Of a DNA stretch of 64,000 bases, positions 26,430 to 35,257 are shown piece after piece. The position numbers and the translations under genes were made by a program. Source of the stretch: CBDDDW01 sp965226805 (GTDB lineage: Bacteria; Chloroflexota; Dehalococcoidia; Lucifugimonadales; JAGWBF01); assembly GCA_965226805.1 (NCBI GenBank), contig CBDDDW010000028.1:372001-436000 (forward strand), in the 5' to 3' direction. The notes below the pieces were generated by a model. It worked only from the letters and a program-made list of their open reading frames with translations, did no database searches and was not told the origin of the DNA. Each line of letters begins with the position of its first letter. Position 1 is the stretch's first letter.

Positions 26430-27052
26430 AGCAGAGTCCCTTCGCTCCGGCCTGGATTCTCCAGCCCCTGGTTGGCCCGAGCATAGGCCAGCTTGAAGAT
26501 CTCGTATGGTTGAGCGCCCGTGAATAGCTGGTTGCCTATGAGGAAGGCCGGTATTCCTCGAATGCCCAGATTGATGGCCTCCTGGTACTGGGTGGTCACA
26601 GCTTCCGTGTAATAACCGGACGAGAGGCGATCCGACAACTCAGGCCAGTCCAAACCGCACTTTCCGGCAAGCTCCTCGTTCACTGCTAGATCGCCAAGGT
26701 CCTTACCATCTTCCCAGTATGCCTTATAGGCGGCAAGGTGAAAGGCGTCGAACTGGCCCTGCTGCTGGGCGTATTCAGTGGCCTCCAGGACGTACTTGGT
26801 ATACGGCGTGAAGGTTGAGCGGCGCATAACCAGCCCCGCCTCCTGGGCAGAGGTCCTCAACGGCTCGTTTAGCTGACCGTCCGACTCGCCCGGCTTAGGC
26901 GTTCGAGGTGAGCCCTCTTTTGGAATGTCGGGCCGTAGAAAAAACGCCTTGCCCTCCACTGTGATGTCGTAGTCTTTCCTTAATCTGTCGATCCTGTCCA
27001 GGCCGATATAGCACCACGGTCAAATATAATCGTACCAGATGGTCGCATTCAT
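26426..27052 (-). CDS. DsbA/FrnE-like thiol oxidoreductase, predicted selenoprotein (UPWC)
   Basis: The gene encodes a 2-hydroxychromene-isomerase/DsbA/FrnE-type protein of 208 residues if a TGA at 27022-27020 is read as codon 11. The start is ATG at 27052, after AGGTGAG. The N terminus reads MNATIWYDYI, then TGA, then PWCYIGLDRIDRL. FrnE-type relatives have CPWCYIG here, so TGA replaces the first cysteine of the CxxC active site. The 197 codons after it are intact and family-like, including GIRGIPAFLIGNQLFTGAQPYE with the cis-Pro loop. A hairpin with a GGAC apical loop begins 14 nt downstream of the TGA. I infer selenocysteine insertion; a nonsense mutation or sequencing error cannot be excluded. 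Confidence 0.75.
26988..27022 (-). promoter_or_regulatory. candidate bacterial SECIS element with its UGA codon
   Basis: Read on the minus strand, UGA (27022-27020) is followed after 13 nt by UCGGCCU (27006-27000). Then comes loop GGAC (26999-26996) and the arm AGGAUCGA (26995-26988). Seven pairs form, with one bulged A at 26992. The loop starts with GG and lies 20 nt after UGA, matching the known bacterial SECIS requirements of a G-containing apical loop at about 16-37 nt. Confidence 0.65.
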
Positions 27053-27133
27053 TTCTCACCTGATTTATGCCGGTTTACGATTCCCAGTTTGGATACGCTC
27101 CTGCGAGATACTATTGATTAATTAGGGTATGAT

Positions 27134-28768
27134 CTATCCACCTGTTCCTGAAGGCCGAATTCGTTGGATCGCCTGAACCTCGACGGTCCCCGGGTATGTC
27201 CCCGGGTCGCCTTCCACGGTGAAGAGGCCGTTGGGGTCTATGGTACCCACGGCGGGTCCTTCTTCTGGATTATTGATCTTCCACCGGAAAGTGACGTCCG
27301 GCACCAGTACTCCGCTCTTATCCCGTGCAACAGCCCGGAACTGGACTTTGTTTCCTCGGGCCACGGTAGCAGCCTCGGGCGTGATCTGCACGTTGTTGAG
27401 AACATCTCGTATGACCAGGGTAGCGCTGACCTCCGTTGTGAGAGGGCCGCCCTCGGTATCCAGTGTAACCCTTGCGCGGATAGCTCCTTCGTAAACCCCA
27501 GGGAAATCATGGGCAGTGACGTTTACAAACTGTGACACCTCACCGACTTCCGGGGGGCTCAACGACCAATCAACATTGGCGCCTGACAGGAACCGCACGT
27601 CGCCACCCAGAGTCACTATCGAGACACGGGTTGACTCTCCCGGCGACAGCACTATGCGCTCCGGGAAGATAGCGACTTTAAAGGCTTCCGCTGACTCCTG
27701 CGTAGTCGGCAAGGAAACGTCTATGATGGCGACTGTGGCGATGGCGGTCACGGTCTCATCGGCGCCCTGAATGCTTATCGTGACTCGTACGACGTCGGGG
27801 TATATGCCGGCCTCGTTACTTGCCTGGAACCGGCCGTTATTGGTGATTACCCCGGCCCTGTCATCCAGAACCTCCCAACGATGCTCAGTCGCTGTGATCT
27901 GATTACCCTTCTTGTCCAGAAGCAATGCGCTAAACCTGATGTCGTCACCGGGCGTGAGGCTTACGACTCTGGGGAGTACCGATGCAGATACTCTGTTGGC
28001 CGCGTCTGCCGGATCTGTCACTAGAACGTCCATGGTGGCGCTGATTGGTTCATCCCGTCCATCTTCTTCAGGGATCAGCGTGACACGGATCGCTTTGGGG
28101 AATGTACCTATGTTTGAGGACGCCACTAACCGGTTGTCCCGGGAGATGGACCCTGCCAGAGGCTCTATCATCTCCCATTTAAATTTCACGTCAGGGATGG
28201 CGAGCCCGTTAGCATCCAACGCCATGGCCGTAAGCCGGAAGGTCCCTTCCGGTTCAACCTCGGCCGCTTCCGGAAAGAGGACTATGCGCGCGGGTACTAG
28301 CTCACGGATGAACTCATCCACGGTAACACTCGCGGCCGCCTGGACCAACCCTGCTGCCATACCCGCCGGCGCCCGGGCTGTGACAACGAGTGAGTCACCG
28401 AAGGTGCCTTTGGTAAAACCAGCGCGGAAAACTCCCCTCGGTGTAATAGTCCCAACTTCGGGATCGATCGCCTGCCACTGAATTACGGCTCCTTCGATTT
28501 CCCTTCCCAGCTGGTCGAAAGCTAATCCGGAGAGCGTGATTGTCTCCCCCGGTGAAATGGTGATGTGGGCCGGGACGGGTCGGACCTGTGTCAGCCGTGG
28601 CGTGCCCCTATCCACGATTGTGATGTCCGCCGTGGCAGAAGCGGTCAGCACCTCTTCAGATTCATCGAAGGCGCGCTCGATCTGTGGTGTGGAGCGGCAG
28701 CCGGACCATGCTATGCTAAAAAGGCCCAGCAGGACGAGAAACAGGTATCTTGATATCACTTTATGCAT
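27134..28768 (-). CDS. lipoprotein with five Ig-like (Big-type) domains
   Basis: The 544-residue protein has a signal peptide with lipobox ending SGC at C24, so it should be an exported, membrane-anchored lipoprotein. After a short linker come five successive repeats of roughly 90-100 residues. Each starts with a pattern like ITISPGETITLSGLAFDQLGREI and ends with a V-T-V strand. The recurring motifs 'W..l.p..G.It..G.F.A....G.....V.V' are typical of bacterial Ig-like (Big_2) domains. Such proteins act in surface architecture or adhesion; a specific role is unknown. It is upstream of the predicted selenoprotein, in the same direction, with 81 bases between. Confidence 0.8.
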   Translation of the reverse strand: MHKVISRYLFLVLLGLFSIAWSGCRSTPQIERAFDESEEVLTASATADITIVDRGTPRLTQVRPVPAHITISPGETITLSGLAFDQLGREIEGAVIQWQAIDPEVGTITPRGVFRAGFTKGTFGDSLVVTARAPAGMAAGLVQAAASVTVDEFIRELVPARIVLFPEAAEVEPEGTFRLTAMALDANGLAIPDVKFKWEMIEPLAGSISRDNRLVASSNIGTFPKAIRVTLIPEEDGRDEPISATMDVLVTDPADAANRVSASVLPRVVSLTPGDDIRFSALLLDKKGNQITATEHRWEVLDDRAGVITNNGRFQASNEAGIYPDVVRVTISIQGADETVTAIATVAIIDVSLPTTQESAEAFKVAIFPERIVLSPGESTRVSIVTLGGDVRFLSGANVDWSLSPPEVGEVSQFVNVTAHDFPGVYEGAIRARVTLDTEGGPLTTEVSATLVIRDVLNNVQITPEAATVARGNKVQFRAVARDKSGVLVPDVTFRWKINNPEEGPAVGTIDPNGLFTVEGDPGTYPGTVEVQAIQRIRPSGTGG

Positions 28769-28956
28769 CGGTCGCCGTTGGAGGCGAAGGGGCTTTCACT
28801 AGGACTACATCGACTAAATTGGAACATCCGTTACATTCAGTCTATTCCTAAAGGAATTTAATGACAAGACCGCGACCCGGGGTAATTGAAGCGGATCCTC
28901 TACGATACGGCGCCTCAGGGGCACGCCCAGCCCCTCCTCAGGCGTACGGCTCTAGG

Positions 28957-30699
28957 CTACCGGAGTACACGGAAGACAGCCACGTCGCCCCACTGTTCCT
29001 GCATCGCGTACCACTCTGTGTGGGCTTGAAACCCGTCCCAAAACAAATGTGAGTTCTCTAGCGGGTAATCGGGCACGCGCTTGACAAGGACGTACGTGGC
29101 GCCCAGGTCTACCAATAAGCTGTGTGATGTTTCTATATCCACGTTTGCGGTCCATCCCATGATCCGGAGCTGCCGAACCTGATTCACATTGGGAGCTCCC
29201 TCATCGTGCCACCCGTCCACCAAGAGGTGGCCCGTGGTGTACGGGACGAGGAACGTGTGCCAATTCCAGAGACCCACTGCGTAAACGCGGCCTTGTGTCT
29301 CGTCATCTGGTGGTGGCTCCCGGGCCAGCCAGCTCATAGCTTGCGCGACTGACTCATCTACCTGGTACGGGCTCATGTGGTCTCTTGCTTTCAAAGCGTC
29401 GATAATCGGAAATATCAGGATAACCATGGTGACCACGATCATCACACCCCACCGCGCGCGGTCGGCTCGATGTGACCAGGAGCGAGAGCCGAAGGCCAAC
29501 GATGGCCAAATGTCTCTTAAAAAGCCAAACGTGCGTTCCACAAGGGCGGCGCCGAGCAATGTCATGAAAGGCACCATGAACAGATGGAAACGGGCGACAT
29601 CGAGGGCGCTAAACGGGTAGACGCGGATAAGTGGGTTCAAATCGGAGCCCATACTGAACCACGCCAACACCAGCAGCGTGATGGCAACTCCGGCGAGGCG
29701 CTTACGCTCTATCAGCGTGTACACCGTCCCCCCAGTCGCGAGCACCAGTATTGTGATGCCCAGGTAAGATGGGTATACGAATCCACCGATAAGCGAGGAG
29801 TCGACGATGTTGGAGCTGTATGCGTTCAAGGTCGGGAGCCAGAGACCGGGAATCTCTCGTCGGAAAGCTACATCGAGGATGTGGATGGTGAAGGGAATCC
29901 CCCAGGGGGCGACGATCAGCGCCGTAACCGCCGTGAATAACGCTGAATGAGTGAGTACCTGTCTCCTGGAATATACGGCTGAGAGTGCGTGGTAGAGGAA
30001 CCACCCAGCTATTCCCAGACCCAGCGAAATCCCGGTCATGTGGTGGGTCAGGATGCTGGCCGCCATGCATGCTCCTCCCCATGCGGATAGCCCACGGTTG
30101 CCTGTTCTAAGGGATCGTTCAAGCAGCATGAATCCCACAAGCCCGATGGGAAGGGCCAACATGGAAGTAAACCAGCCCCACAGAAAGATCGAGCTTAGAA
30201 CCGGGTAGGCTAGAGTGGTCAGGACTCCGGCCAGGGCGGCGGTCCACCGACGCAGGCCCAGCTCAACCGCGAGCCAGTAGGTCGCCGTAGCCAGTCCCCC
30301 GTACGCCATGACCAGCAGGGCGACGGAGACCCCTATTAGGTCGATCCGTGTCACGAAGCTGATGACTCCAACTAGGCCGTAACCCAGGGGAGGATATGCC
30401 TGAAGGTACGGGAAGCCACCGTACCAATAGGGGTCCTGGAGCGGGTTCGCCAGGTCGCCAGAGAGGGCAAGCTTGGTGACCCAGCTCAGGTGCAGGAAGG
30501 TTGCAGTATCCACCCCGGATGGATAGTCTTGGCCAAAGGTTGGCCATATGATAATGATGCCCAGAACGCAAAACGCGAAGAATATCCCGAGTTGCGGGTA
30601 AGCCTTTACCAGGCTCTGAGTCAACAAGAGTCTGCCGATCGGGTGGTGGGATGTCCGGTGCAGCACCGCGCTGCTTCTGGCGGCGAGCTTGTCCAGCAT
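28957..30699 (-). CDS. polytopic membrane protein, PTPS-related/glycosyltransferase-like
   Basis: I start this at the ATG at 30699, giving 580 residues; a longer reading overlaps the upstream gene. It has about ten hydrophobic helices and an early luminal motif YPSGVDTATFLHLSWV. YWYGGFPYLQAYPPLGYG follows, reminiscent of the '6-pyruvoyl-tetrahydropterin synthase related' membrane domain and GT-C-like transferases. A soluble C-terminal domain of about 130 residues follows the last helix. The Asp in the first loop could be catalytic if it is a GT-C enzyme. The gene follows a small exported protein by eight bases. Substrate is unknown. Confidence 0.7.
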   Translation of the reverse strand: MLDKLAARSSAVLHRTSHHPIGRLLLTQSLVKAYPQLGIFFAFCVLGIIIIWPTFGQDYPSGVDTATFLHLSWVTKLALSGDLANPLQDPYWYGGFPYLQAYPPLGYGLVGVISFVTRIDLIGVSVALLVMAYGGLATATYWLAVELGLRRWTAALAGVLTTLAYPVLSSIFLWGWFTSMLALPIGLVGFMLLERSLRTGNRGLSAWGGACMAASILTHHMTGISLGLGIAGWFLYHALSAVYSRRQVLTHSALFTAVTALIVAPWGIPFTIHILDVAFRREIPGLWLPTLNAYSSNIVDSSLIGGFVYPSYLGITILVLATGGTVYTLIERKRLAGVAITLLVLAWFSMGSDLNPLIRVYPFSALDVARFHLFMVPFMTLLGAALVERTFGFLRDIWPSLAFGSRSWSHRADRARWGVMIVVTMVILIFPIIDALKARDHMSPYQVDESVAQAMSWLAREPPPDDETQGRVYAVGLWNWHTFLVPYTTGHLLVDGWHDEGAPNVNQVRQLRIMGWTANVDIETSHSLLVDLGATYVLVKRVPDYPLENSHLFWDGFQAHTEWYAMQEQWGDVAVFRVLR

Positions 30700-30707
30700 G
30701 CGGATGT

Positions 30708-31361
30708 TTAGCCGGATACTATTCGGGGCTCGGATAAGATAGCGAAGCGACCAAGGCTCAGTACGCGGGCTTCCAGGATGCCTCGGCTTTGATGGTAACT
30801 GGTGACCAAGGGCAGCCATCCGTGGTCAGCGGTGTAGCGCGCGATCACCAGCCTGGATGGGTCTCCATAGGGTGTGCGAATAGGTAGCTCCAACACCCAC
30901 GGTCGTTGCAAGTTCAGAGTGATGCGCTTGGCCCTGTGGTCGAATGCCTGCAGGTCGAACGCCTTAAGCATCTCCTGGTGTCTGGCCGACGAGGGAGCTT
31001 TGTCGAGGGGCAACGGCTCATAGACGACTTGTACCGTGCTATCTATAGAGCCGGCGTCGATGACAAGGAGTAATCCGTCCTTAGACTGTACCTCTGACTT
31101 GGGTACCGGAGGAAACCTTGGCACCGGCATTGCGAGCGGCGAAATCAGCCACGAGATCGCGAATTCCACCCTCGGTATGTCTACCTGCTTGACGTTGGCC
31201 GGATCGATTACGTTCGGAAGCTTGGCTTCAGGGCCGGGTGGCGGCGTAGGCCAGGGAACGTCCGCAAAGATTCCCCCGTCGTGGGCCAGCAGTATTAATG
31301 TGATTGAGACGACGATACCGGCAACTGCGAGGCCGGCCCTTCGTGTCCAACTATGAGTCAT
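30708..31361 (-). CDS. exported or membrane-anchored protein of unknown function
   Basis: The 217-residue protein has an N-terminal hydrophobic segment (about 10-27) followed by a Pro-rich linker, so most of it should be outside the membrane. The rest is beta-rich by eye, without cysteines or a recognised catalytic motif. It precedes the polytopic membrane protein by eight bases and has its own promoter. The two probably act together, for example in cell-surface polymer or lipid modification, but that is inferred from proximity only. Confidence 0.6.
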   Translation of the reverse strand: MTHSWTRRAGLAVAGIVVSITLILLAHDGGIFADVPWPTPPPGPEAKLPNVIDPANVKQVDIPRVEFAISWLISPLAMPVPRFPPVPKSEVQSKDGLLLVIDAGSIDSTVQVVYEPLPLDKAPSSARHQEMLKAFDLQAFDHRAKRITLNLQRPWVLELPIRTPYGDPSRLVIARYTADHGWLPLVTSYHQSRGILEARVLSLGRFAILSEPRIVSG

Positions 31362-31434
31362 AACTAATATTCACGGAAATATGGTCGGGTATCTACCCAA
31401 AACAGTAGGCTGGTGTGGTGCCACCAATTTGGAC

Positions 31435-31464
31435 AGTATATAAGGGTGCCTAAAGATTGGTCAA
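31435..31464 (-). promoter_or_regulatory. promoter for the exported protein/membrane protein pair
   Basis: On the minus strand TTGACC (31464-31459), an 18-nt spacer and TATACT (31440-31435) lie 74 bases before the ATG at 31361. Confidence 0.5.
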
Positions 31465-31523
31465 CGTTCAAAAACTAGGCCACCTTGGACAACTCAGCTA
31501 GGCCCGGGACCGCTGTGCGCGCT

Positions 31524-33374
31524 TCACTCTACTGTGACGGATTTGGCGAGATTGCGGGGTTGGTCCACGTCGCAGCCACGGCGTAGGCCTATGTAATAGG
31601 CCAGGAGCTGCAACGGGACAACCGCCAAGAAAGGAGTAAGAACTTCAGAGCATTTGGGTATGTGCAATACCTCATCGACTTGCGGAGCAAGCTCCGTATT
31701 CCCGTCCGTAGCAACCGCGATAATAATTCCGTCCCTTGTCTTGGCTTCCTTGAGATTGCTCGAGATCTTGCTGTAAAGAGGGCCGTCGGGCGCAAGAACC
31801 ACCACAGGCATGTTAATGTCAATCAGGGCTATGGGTCCGTGCTTCATCTCACCGGCCGGATATCCCTCGGCATGTATGTAGCTGATCTCCTTGAGCTTGA
31901 GGGCCCCTTCTAGAGCTAGCGGATGCATGATCCCCCTGCCCAAGTATAGGAAGTTTTCGTATCGGTAGAACTTCCGAGCTATCTGTTGATAAGGCAGATG
32001 GTCGTCTAGAACTGTACCGAGAAGATGGGGCAAACGGGCCAACTCCTCGGTCAGCTTACGCGAAAGAACGCCGTCTATATTTCCGCGAACGCGTCCAAGG
32101 TATATTGAAGTCAAGAAGAGGACGGCCAGGGAGGCTATGAAAGTCTTGGTGCTGGCTACCCCTATTTCAGGCCCCGATCGCATGTACAACGTCTCCTCAG
32201 CCAGCCGAGTGGCTTGACTGCCCTCCACGTTGCAAACGGTAATCAGCCGCCCTCCCCTCTCCCTAGCGGCGGCCATCGCCGCTAGGGTATCCGCCGTCTC
32301 TCCGGATTGACCTACGGAGATGACAAGGGTCTTGTCGTCCAGGTGAAAGTTTCTGTACCTGAACTCAGACGAGCTGTCTACCTCGGTAGGTAAACCAGTA
32401 AGCTCCTCGATGAAATGCTTGCCCACCATGGCGGCATGCAAACTGGTGCCGCATCCTATAAGGATCACCCTGTGAAGTTCCCGGATCTGGCTCTCTGAGA
32501 TTGGGAACCCTTCCAGGGTCACCGTATTCTGGTCAAAGTTCACCCTCCCGCCTAAAGCGTTGGCCGCTACGCGGGGTTGCTCCATTATCTCCTTGAGCAT
32601 AAAGTGCTTGTACCCTGACTTGTCTACCCAGCCGGTGTCCCCGGAGACGGGCTGCGTGCCTTTGTCCATTGTCTCGCCTTCAGGACTCAGATACTCGACC
32701 CCGTGTTCAGTGACAATGGCGGTCTCGCCATCATCTAGAAAGCTGACCCGATCCGCGAAGTGGGTCAGCGCGGGGAGGTCGCTGCTGACCATCGCCTCAC
32801 CCGATCGATGGGCTACGACTACGCCTCCGCCGGCGTTTCCTATACGTCCGGCAAGGAGCATACGTTCGGAGGTTCCTACCTGGGCAGCCACGATAGCCTG
32901 GGAGCCCTGGAGCTGGGTCCTCATTCTGATGAAGGCTTCCACAAAGCTACATCCGTCCTTTAACGCTTCCTCTAGTAAATGGGGAATGACCTCTGTGTCT
33001 GTCTCCGATGTGAAGGTATGTCCTTTAGAGAGGAGGTCTTGCTTGAGTTGAAGGTAATTCTCTACGATGCCGTTGTGCACCACCGCCAGCTGATGGCGGC
33101 AGTCCGTATGAGGATGAGCATTGGCATCGGTCGGCTTTCCGTGGGTTGCCCATCGAGTGTGGCCTAGACCCAGCGTCCCCTTCGGAATTCCGCCTTTCCC
33201 CGGAGTGGAGAGGGCCTTGACCTTACCCGCTGACTTGTGGACCTGAAGCTGGCCTGAGGAGTCCAGGATGGCTATACCGGCACTGTCGTAGCCGCGGTAC
33301 TCCAGGTGCTGAAGCCCTGTGAGAACCACCGGCCAGGCCTCACGGTGGCCCACATAGCCGACGATGCCGCACAT
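31524..33374 (-). CDS. glmS: glutamine--fructose-6-phosphate aminotransferase (isomerizing)
   Basis: GlmS (616 residues) makes glucosamine-6-phosphate for peptidoglycan precursors. The N-terminal glutaminase domain begins MCGIVGYVG with the catalytic C2, followed by LEYRGYDSAGIAI and GHTRWATHGKPT. Two SIS sugar-phosphate domains follow, with GCGTSLHAAMVGK and SVGQSGETADTLAAM near residues 300-360. The C-terminal signature LAKSVTVE is intact. The full family length is present. I looked upstream for a glmS ribozyme core and did not find one. Confidence 0.97.
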   Translation of the reverse strand: MCGIVGYVGHREAWPVVLTGLQHLEYRGYDSAGIAILDSSGQLQVHKSAGKVKALSTPGKGGIPKGTLGLGHTRWATHGKPTDANAHPHTDCRHQLAVVHNGIVENYLQLKQDLLSKGHTFTSETDTEVIPHLLEEALKDGCSFVEAFIRMRTQLQGSQAIVAAQVGTSERMLLAGRIGNAGGGVVVAHRSGEAMVSSDLPALTHFADRVSFLDDGETAIVTEHGVEYLSPEGETMDKGTQPVSGDTGWVDKSGYKHFMLKEIMEQPRVAANALGGRVNFDQNTVTLEGFPISESQIRELHRVILIGCGTSLHAAMVGKHFIEELTGLPTEVDSSSEFRYRNFHLDDKTLVISVGQSGETADTLAAMAAARERGGRLITVCNVEGSQATRLAEETLYMRSGPEIGVASTKTFIASLAVLFLTSIYLGRVRGNIDGVLSRKLTEELARLPHLLGTVLDDHLPYQQIARKFYRYENFLYLGRGIMHPLALEGALKLKEISYIHAEGYPAGEMKHGPIALIDINMPVVVLAPDGPLYSKISSNLKEAKTRDGIIIAVATDGNTELAPQVDEVLHIPKCSEVLTPFLAVVPLQLLAYYIGLRRGCDVDQPRNLAKSVTVE

Positions 33375-33776
33375 GTTGGCGTCCTATCCAGGTATGGAGG
33401 TGCTCGCCTTCATAGGACCCTTCATCGGGCCGCCTATGGCAGAACTGGCGAGAAGCTTGTGGTTTAGGGAGAGAAGGAGAAGGGCCATTCGTTCGTTCCA
33501 GGGCAACACAAGGCTAGTGTATTGTCTGATATGTTCTAAGTCAAGGCTGCTGGAGCGTGAAACAATCCGTCTCGGGCTCTGCCACGTATAAATTTGATGC
33601 CAGGAGGCATCGCAAGCAATTTGTCGAGGCCGGCAGTGCGGATGGGTGGACTGGTGGGTATGAGAGACTTACCTTTGGGCGCCGGACTCGAAAACCACTC
33701 CTTATGGGGCGGCCGGCTTGGACAATTCATTCCGAAATCCGTTAATATAATACAAAGGGGAGGAGCCTCTTGAATC
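33375..33776. other. 402-base intergenic region between glmS and the exported peptidase
   Basis: This region separates divergent genes. On the plus side a TATAAT hexamer (33746-33751) and a GGGGAGGAG ribosome site (about 33757-33763) precede the peptidase GTG. No convincing -35 hexamer is spaced correctly. No ORF with family resemblance and no structured RNA is apparent in the rest. Confidence 0.5.
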
Positions 33777-35252
33777 GTGGACATTAAAGCTATACGCCTC
33801 ACTGGTATATCCTTGGCGGTTGCCGTGATGGGGTTACTGTGGGTTTTGGCTCCGGTTGCGCTGGCGGATGGGGAGGGCATTCAGGTAATCTCAGAGAGCG
33901 CTGAGAGCAATTTCCCCGACGACATCACCTTCAGCATAGCGGCAACCAGCCCCGATCCCATAACGGAGGTCCGCGTGTTCTTTAGGCCTGTAGGCGGCGA
34001 ACGAAGCGGCTACGGGTACCTGGACTTTGAACCCGGAACGGTGGTGGAGGGGGAACACGTGATGGCCACCGGCTCCGGGAGCGGCCATAAACCCCCCGGT
34101 ACAGTAGTGCGTTACTTCTTTGAGATTGTGGATGCGGCGGAAAGGGAGTTTCGCACTGAGGAAAAGGAGTTTCTGTACTTGGACGAGTCCCTTGAGTGGA
34201 AGGAGATTTCAGAAGGGATATTGACCGTTTACTACTACGGCGACTTCGTCGAAAAGCGCGCGAGAACCGTTCTGGATGCCGCAAGGCTGACCATGGAGAA
34301 TATGGGCCGGCTGCTTGGTATAATACCCACGGAGCCCATAAAGATCGTCTCTTACAGCAACTACAGAGACATGTCCAGAGGACTCCCTTTTCGTTCGCAG
34401 GCGGTGAGGGAAGGCTTGCAGACCCAGGGTCAGGCCTGGCCCTCGGAAAGGGTCCTGATGGTCCTCAGTTCAGAGACAACGGTCACGGGTATCGCCTCCC
34501 ACGAATTCACCCACATACTGGTAGCCGAAGGAGCCGGGCGTGGACATTCCTTGGTTCCAGCATGGCTCAACGAAGGCCTCGCCGAGTACGGCAACATTGA
34601 CCAAACTCCGGCCTACGACAGGGCTCTCGCCTACGCCATCTTCACCAGACGAGTCAAGCCTTTATGGTACCAACAATCCCTCGGCGGTGAACCGGACGAC
34701 ATAGTCATCGGCTACGGTCAGGGCAAATCCGTGGTTGAATTTTTGATAAACGCTTACGGCCCGGGAAAGATGGCTGAGCTGATGCGGGCCTTCCATACAG
34801 CCACATCCGTCGACGGGGCGCTAGAGGTGGTATACGGCTTCGATCAGTACGGCCTGGATACCCTTTGGCGACGCTCGCTGGGCCTGGGTCCTCTACCGTC
34901 TCCACAAGAGCTGGAAAGACAACTGACTCCCACTCCAGGTCCAGCTCTGGCTGATGAGGAAGAAGAGCCGACGCCTGTGCCCACTCCGCTCGTGGAGGAG
35001 ACTCCCGCTGGACCAGCCGCGGATGCGACCCCTGAGAGTCCTCCTGCGATAGACGAAGAGCGCAGGACGTCCCGTAGCTGTGGGGCGTCGCCCCATGGGA
35101 ACAGCGATCTGCCGCTGGACGTAGCGATGTTGGCGTTGTTGGGAGGGCCTCTGTTCGTCCTGCGCCCCAGGTGGGGTGTCGGCGGGTACCGCCTCCTGCT
35201 GTCGCTGGTTCTAATGCGCCGGTTGCATGGCCGGCGTAAAGGCCCGCGATAG
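33777..35252 (+). CDS. exported zinc metallopeptidase, MA family-like, with C-terminal membrane anchor
   Basis: The 491-residue protein has a signal peptide cleaved near residue 30, a beta-rich segment to about 140, then a peptidase domain. The zinc motif is HEFTH at 242-246, followed by PAWLNEGLAEY (261-271), whose Glu would be the third ligand. A Pro/Thr/Glu-rich linker (about 395-440) leads to a hydrophobic segment near 447-462 and a basic tail, an arrangement like a surface-anchored enzyme. The start is GTG. Substrate is unknown. It converges with the ABC permease gene downstream. Confidence 0.83.
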   Translation: MDIKAIRLTGISLAVAVMGLLWVLAPVALADGEGIQVISESAESNFPDDITFSIAATSPDPITEVRVFFRPVGGERSGYGYLDFEPGTVVEGEHVMATGSGSGHKPPGTVVRYFFEIVDAAEREFRTEEKEFLYLDESLEWKEISEGILTVYYYGDFVEKRARTVLDAARLTMENMGRLLGIIPTEPIKIVSYSNYRDMSRGLPFRSQAVREGLQTQGQAWPSERVLMVLSSETTVTGIASHEFTHILVAEGAGRGHSLVPAWLNEGLAEYGNIDQTPAYDRALAYAIFTRRVKPLWYQQSLGGEPDDIVIGYGQGKSVVEFLINAYGPGKMAELMRAFHTATSVDGALEVVYGFDQYGLDTLWRRSLGLGPLPSPQELERQLTPTPGPALADEEEEPTPVPTPLVEETPAGPAADATPESPPAIDEERRTSRSCGASPHGNSDLPLDVAMLALLGGPLFVLRPRWGVGGYRLLLSLVLMRRLHGRRKGPR

Positions 35253-35257
35253 GCTAC

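Noticed and set aside
26960..27052. The thiol oxidoreductase gene as a pseudogene starting at the GTG after the TGA
   Set aside because: The upstream part continues the family sequence in frame, has a start codon and ribosome site, and carries a SECIS-like hairpin. A nonsense mutation remains possible but is less consistent.
33375..33560. glmS ribozyme upstream of glmS
   Set aside because: A short CGCCAGTTC-like stretch is present, but the conserved ribozyme core and pairing order are absent.
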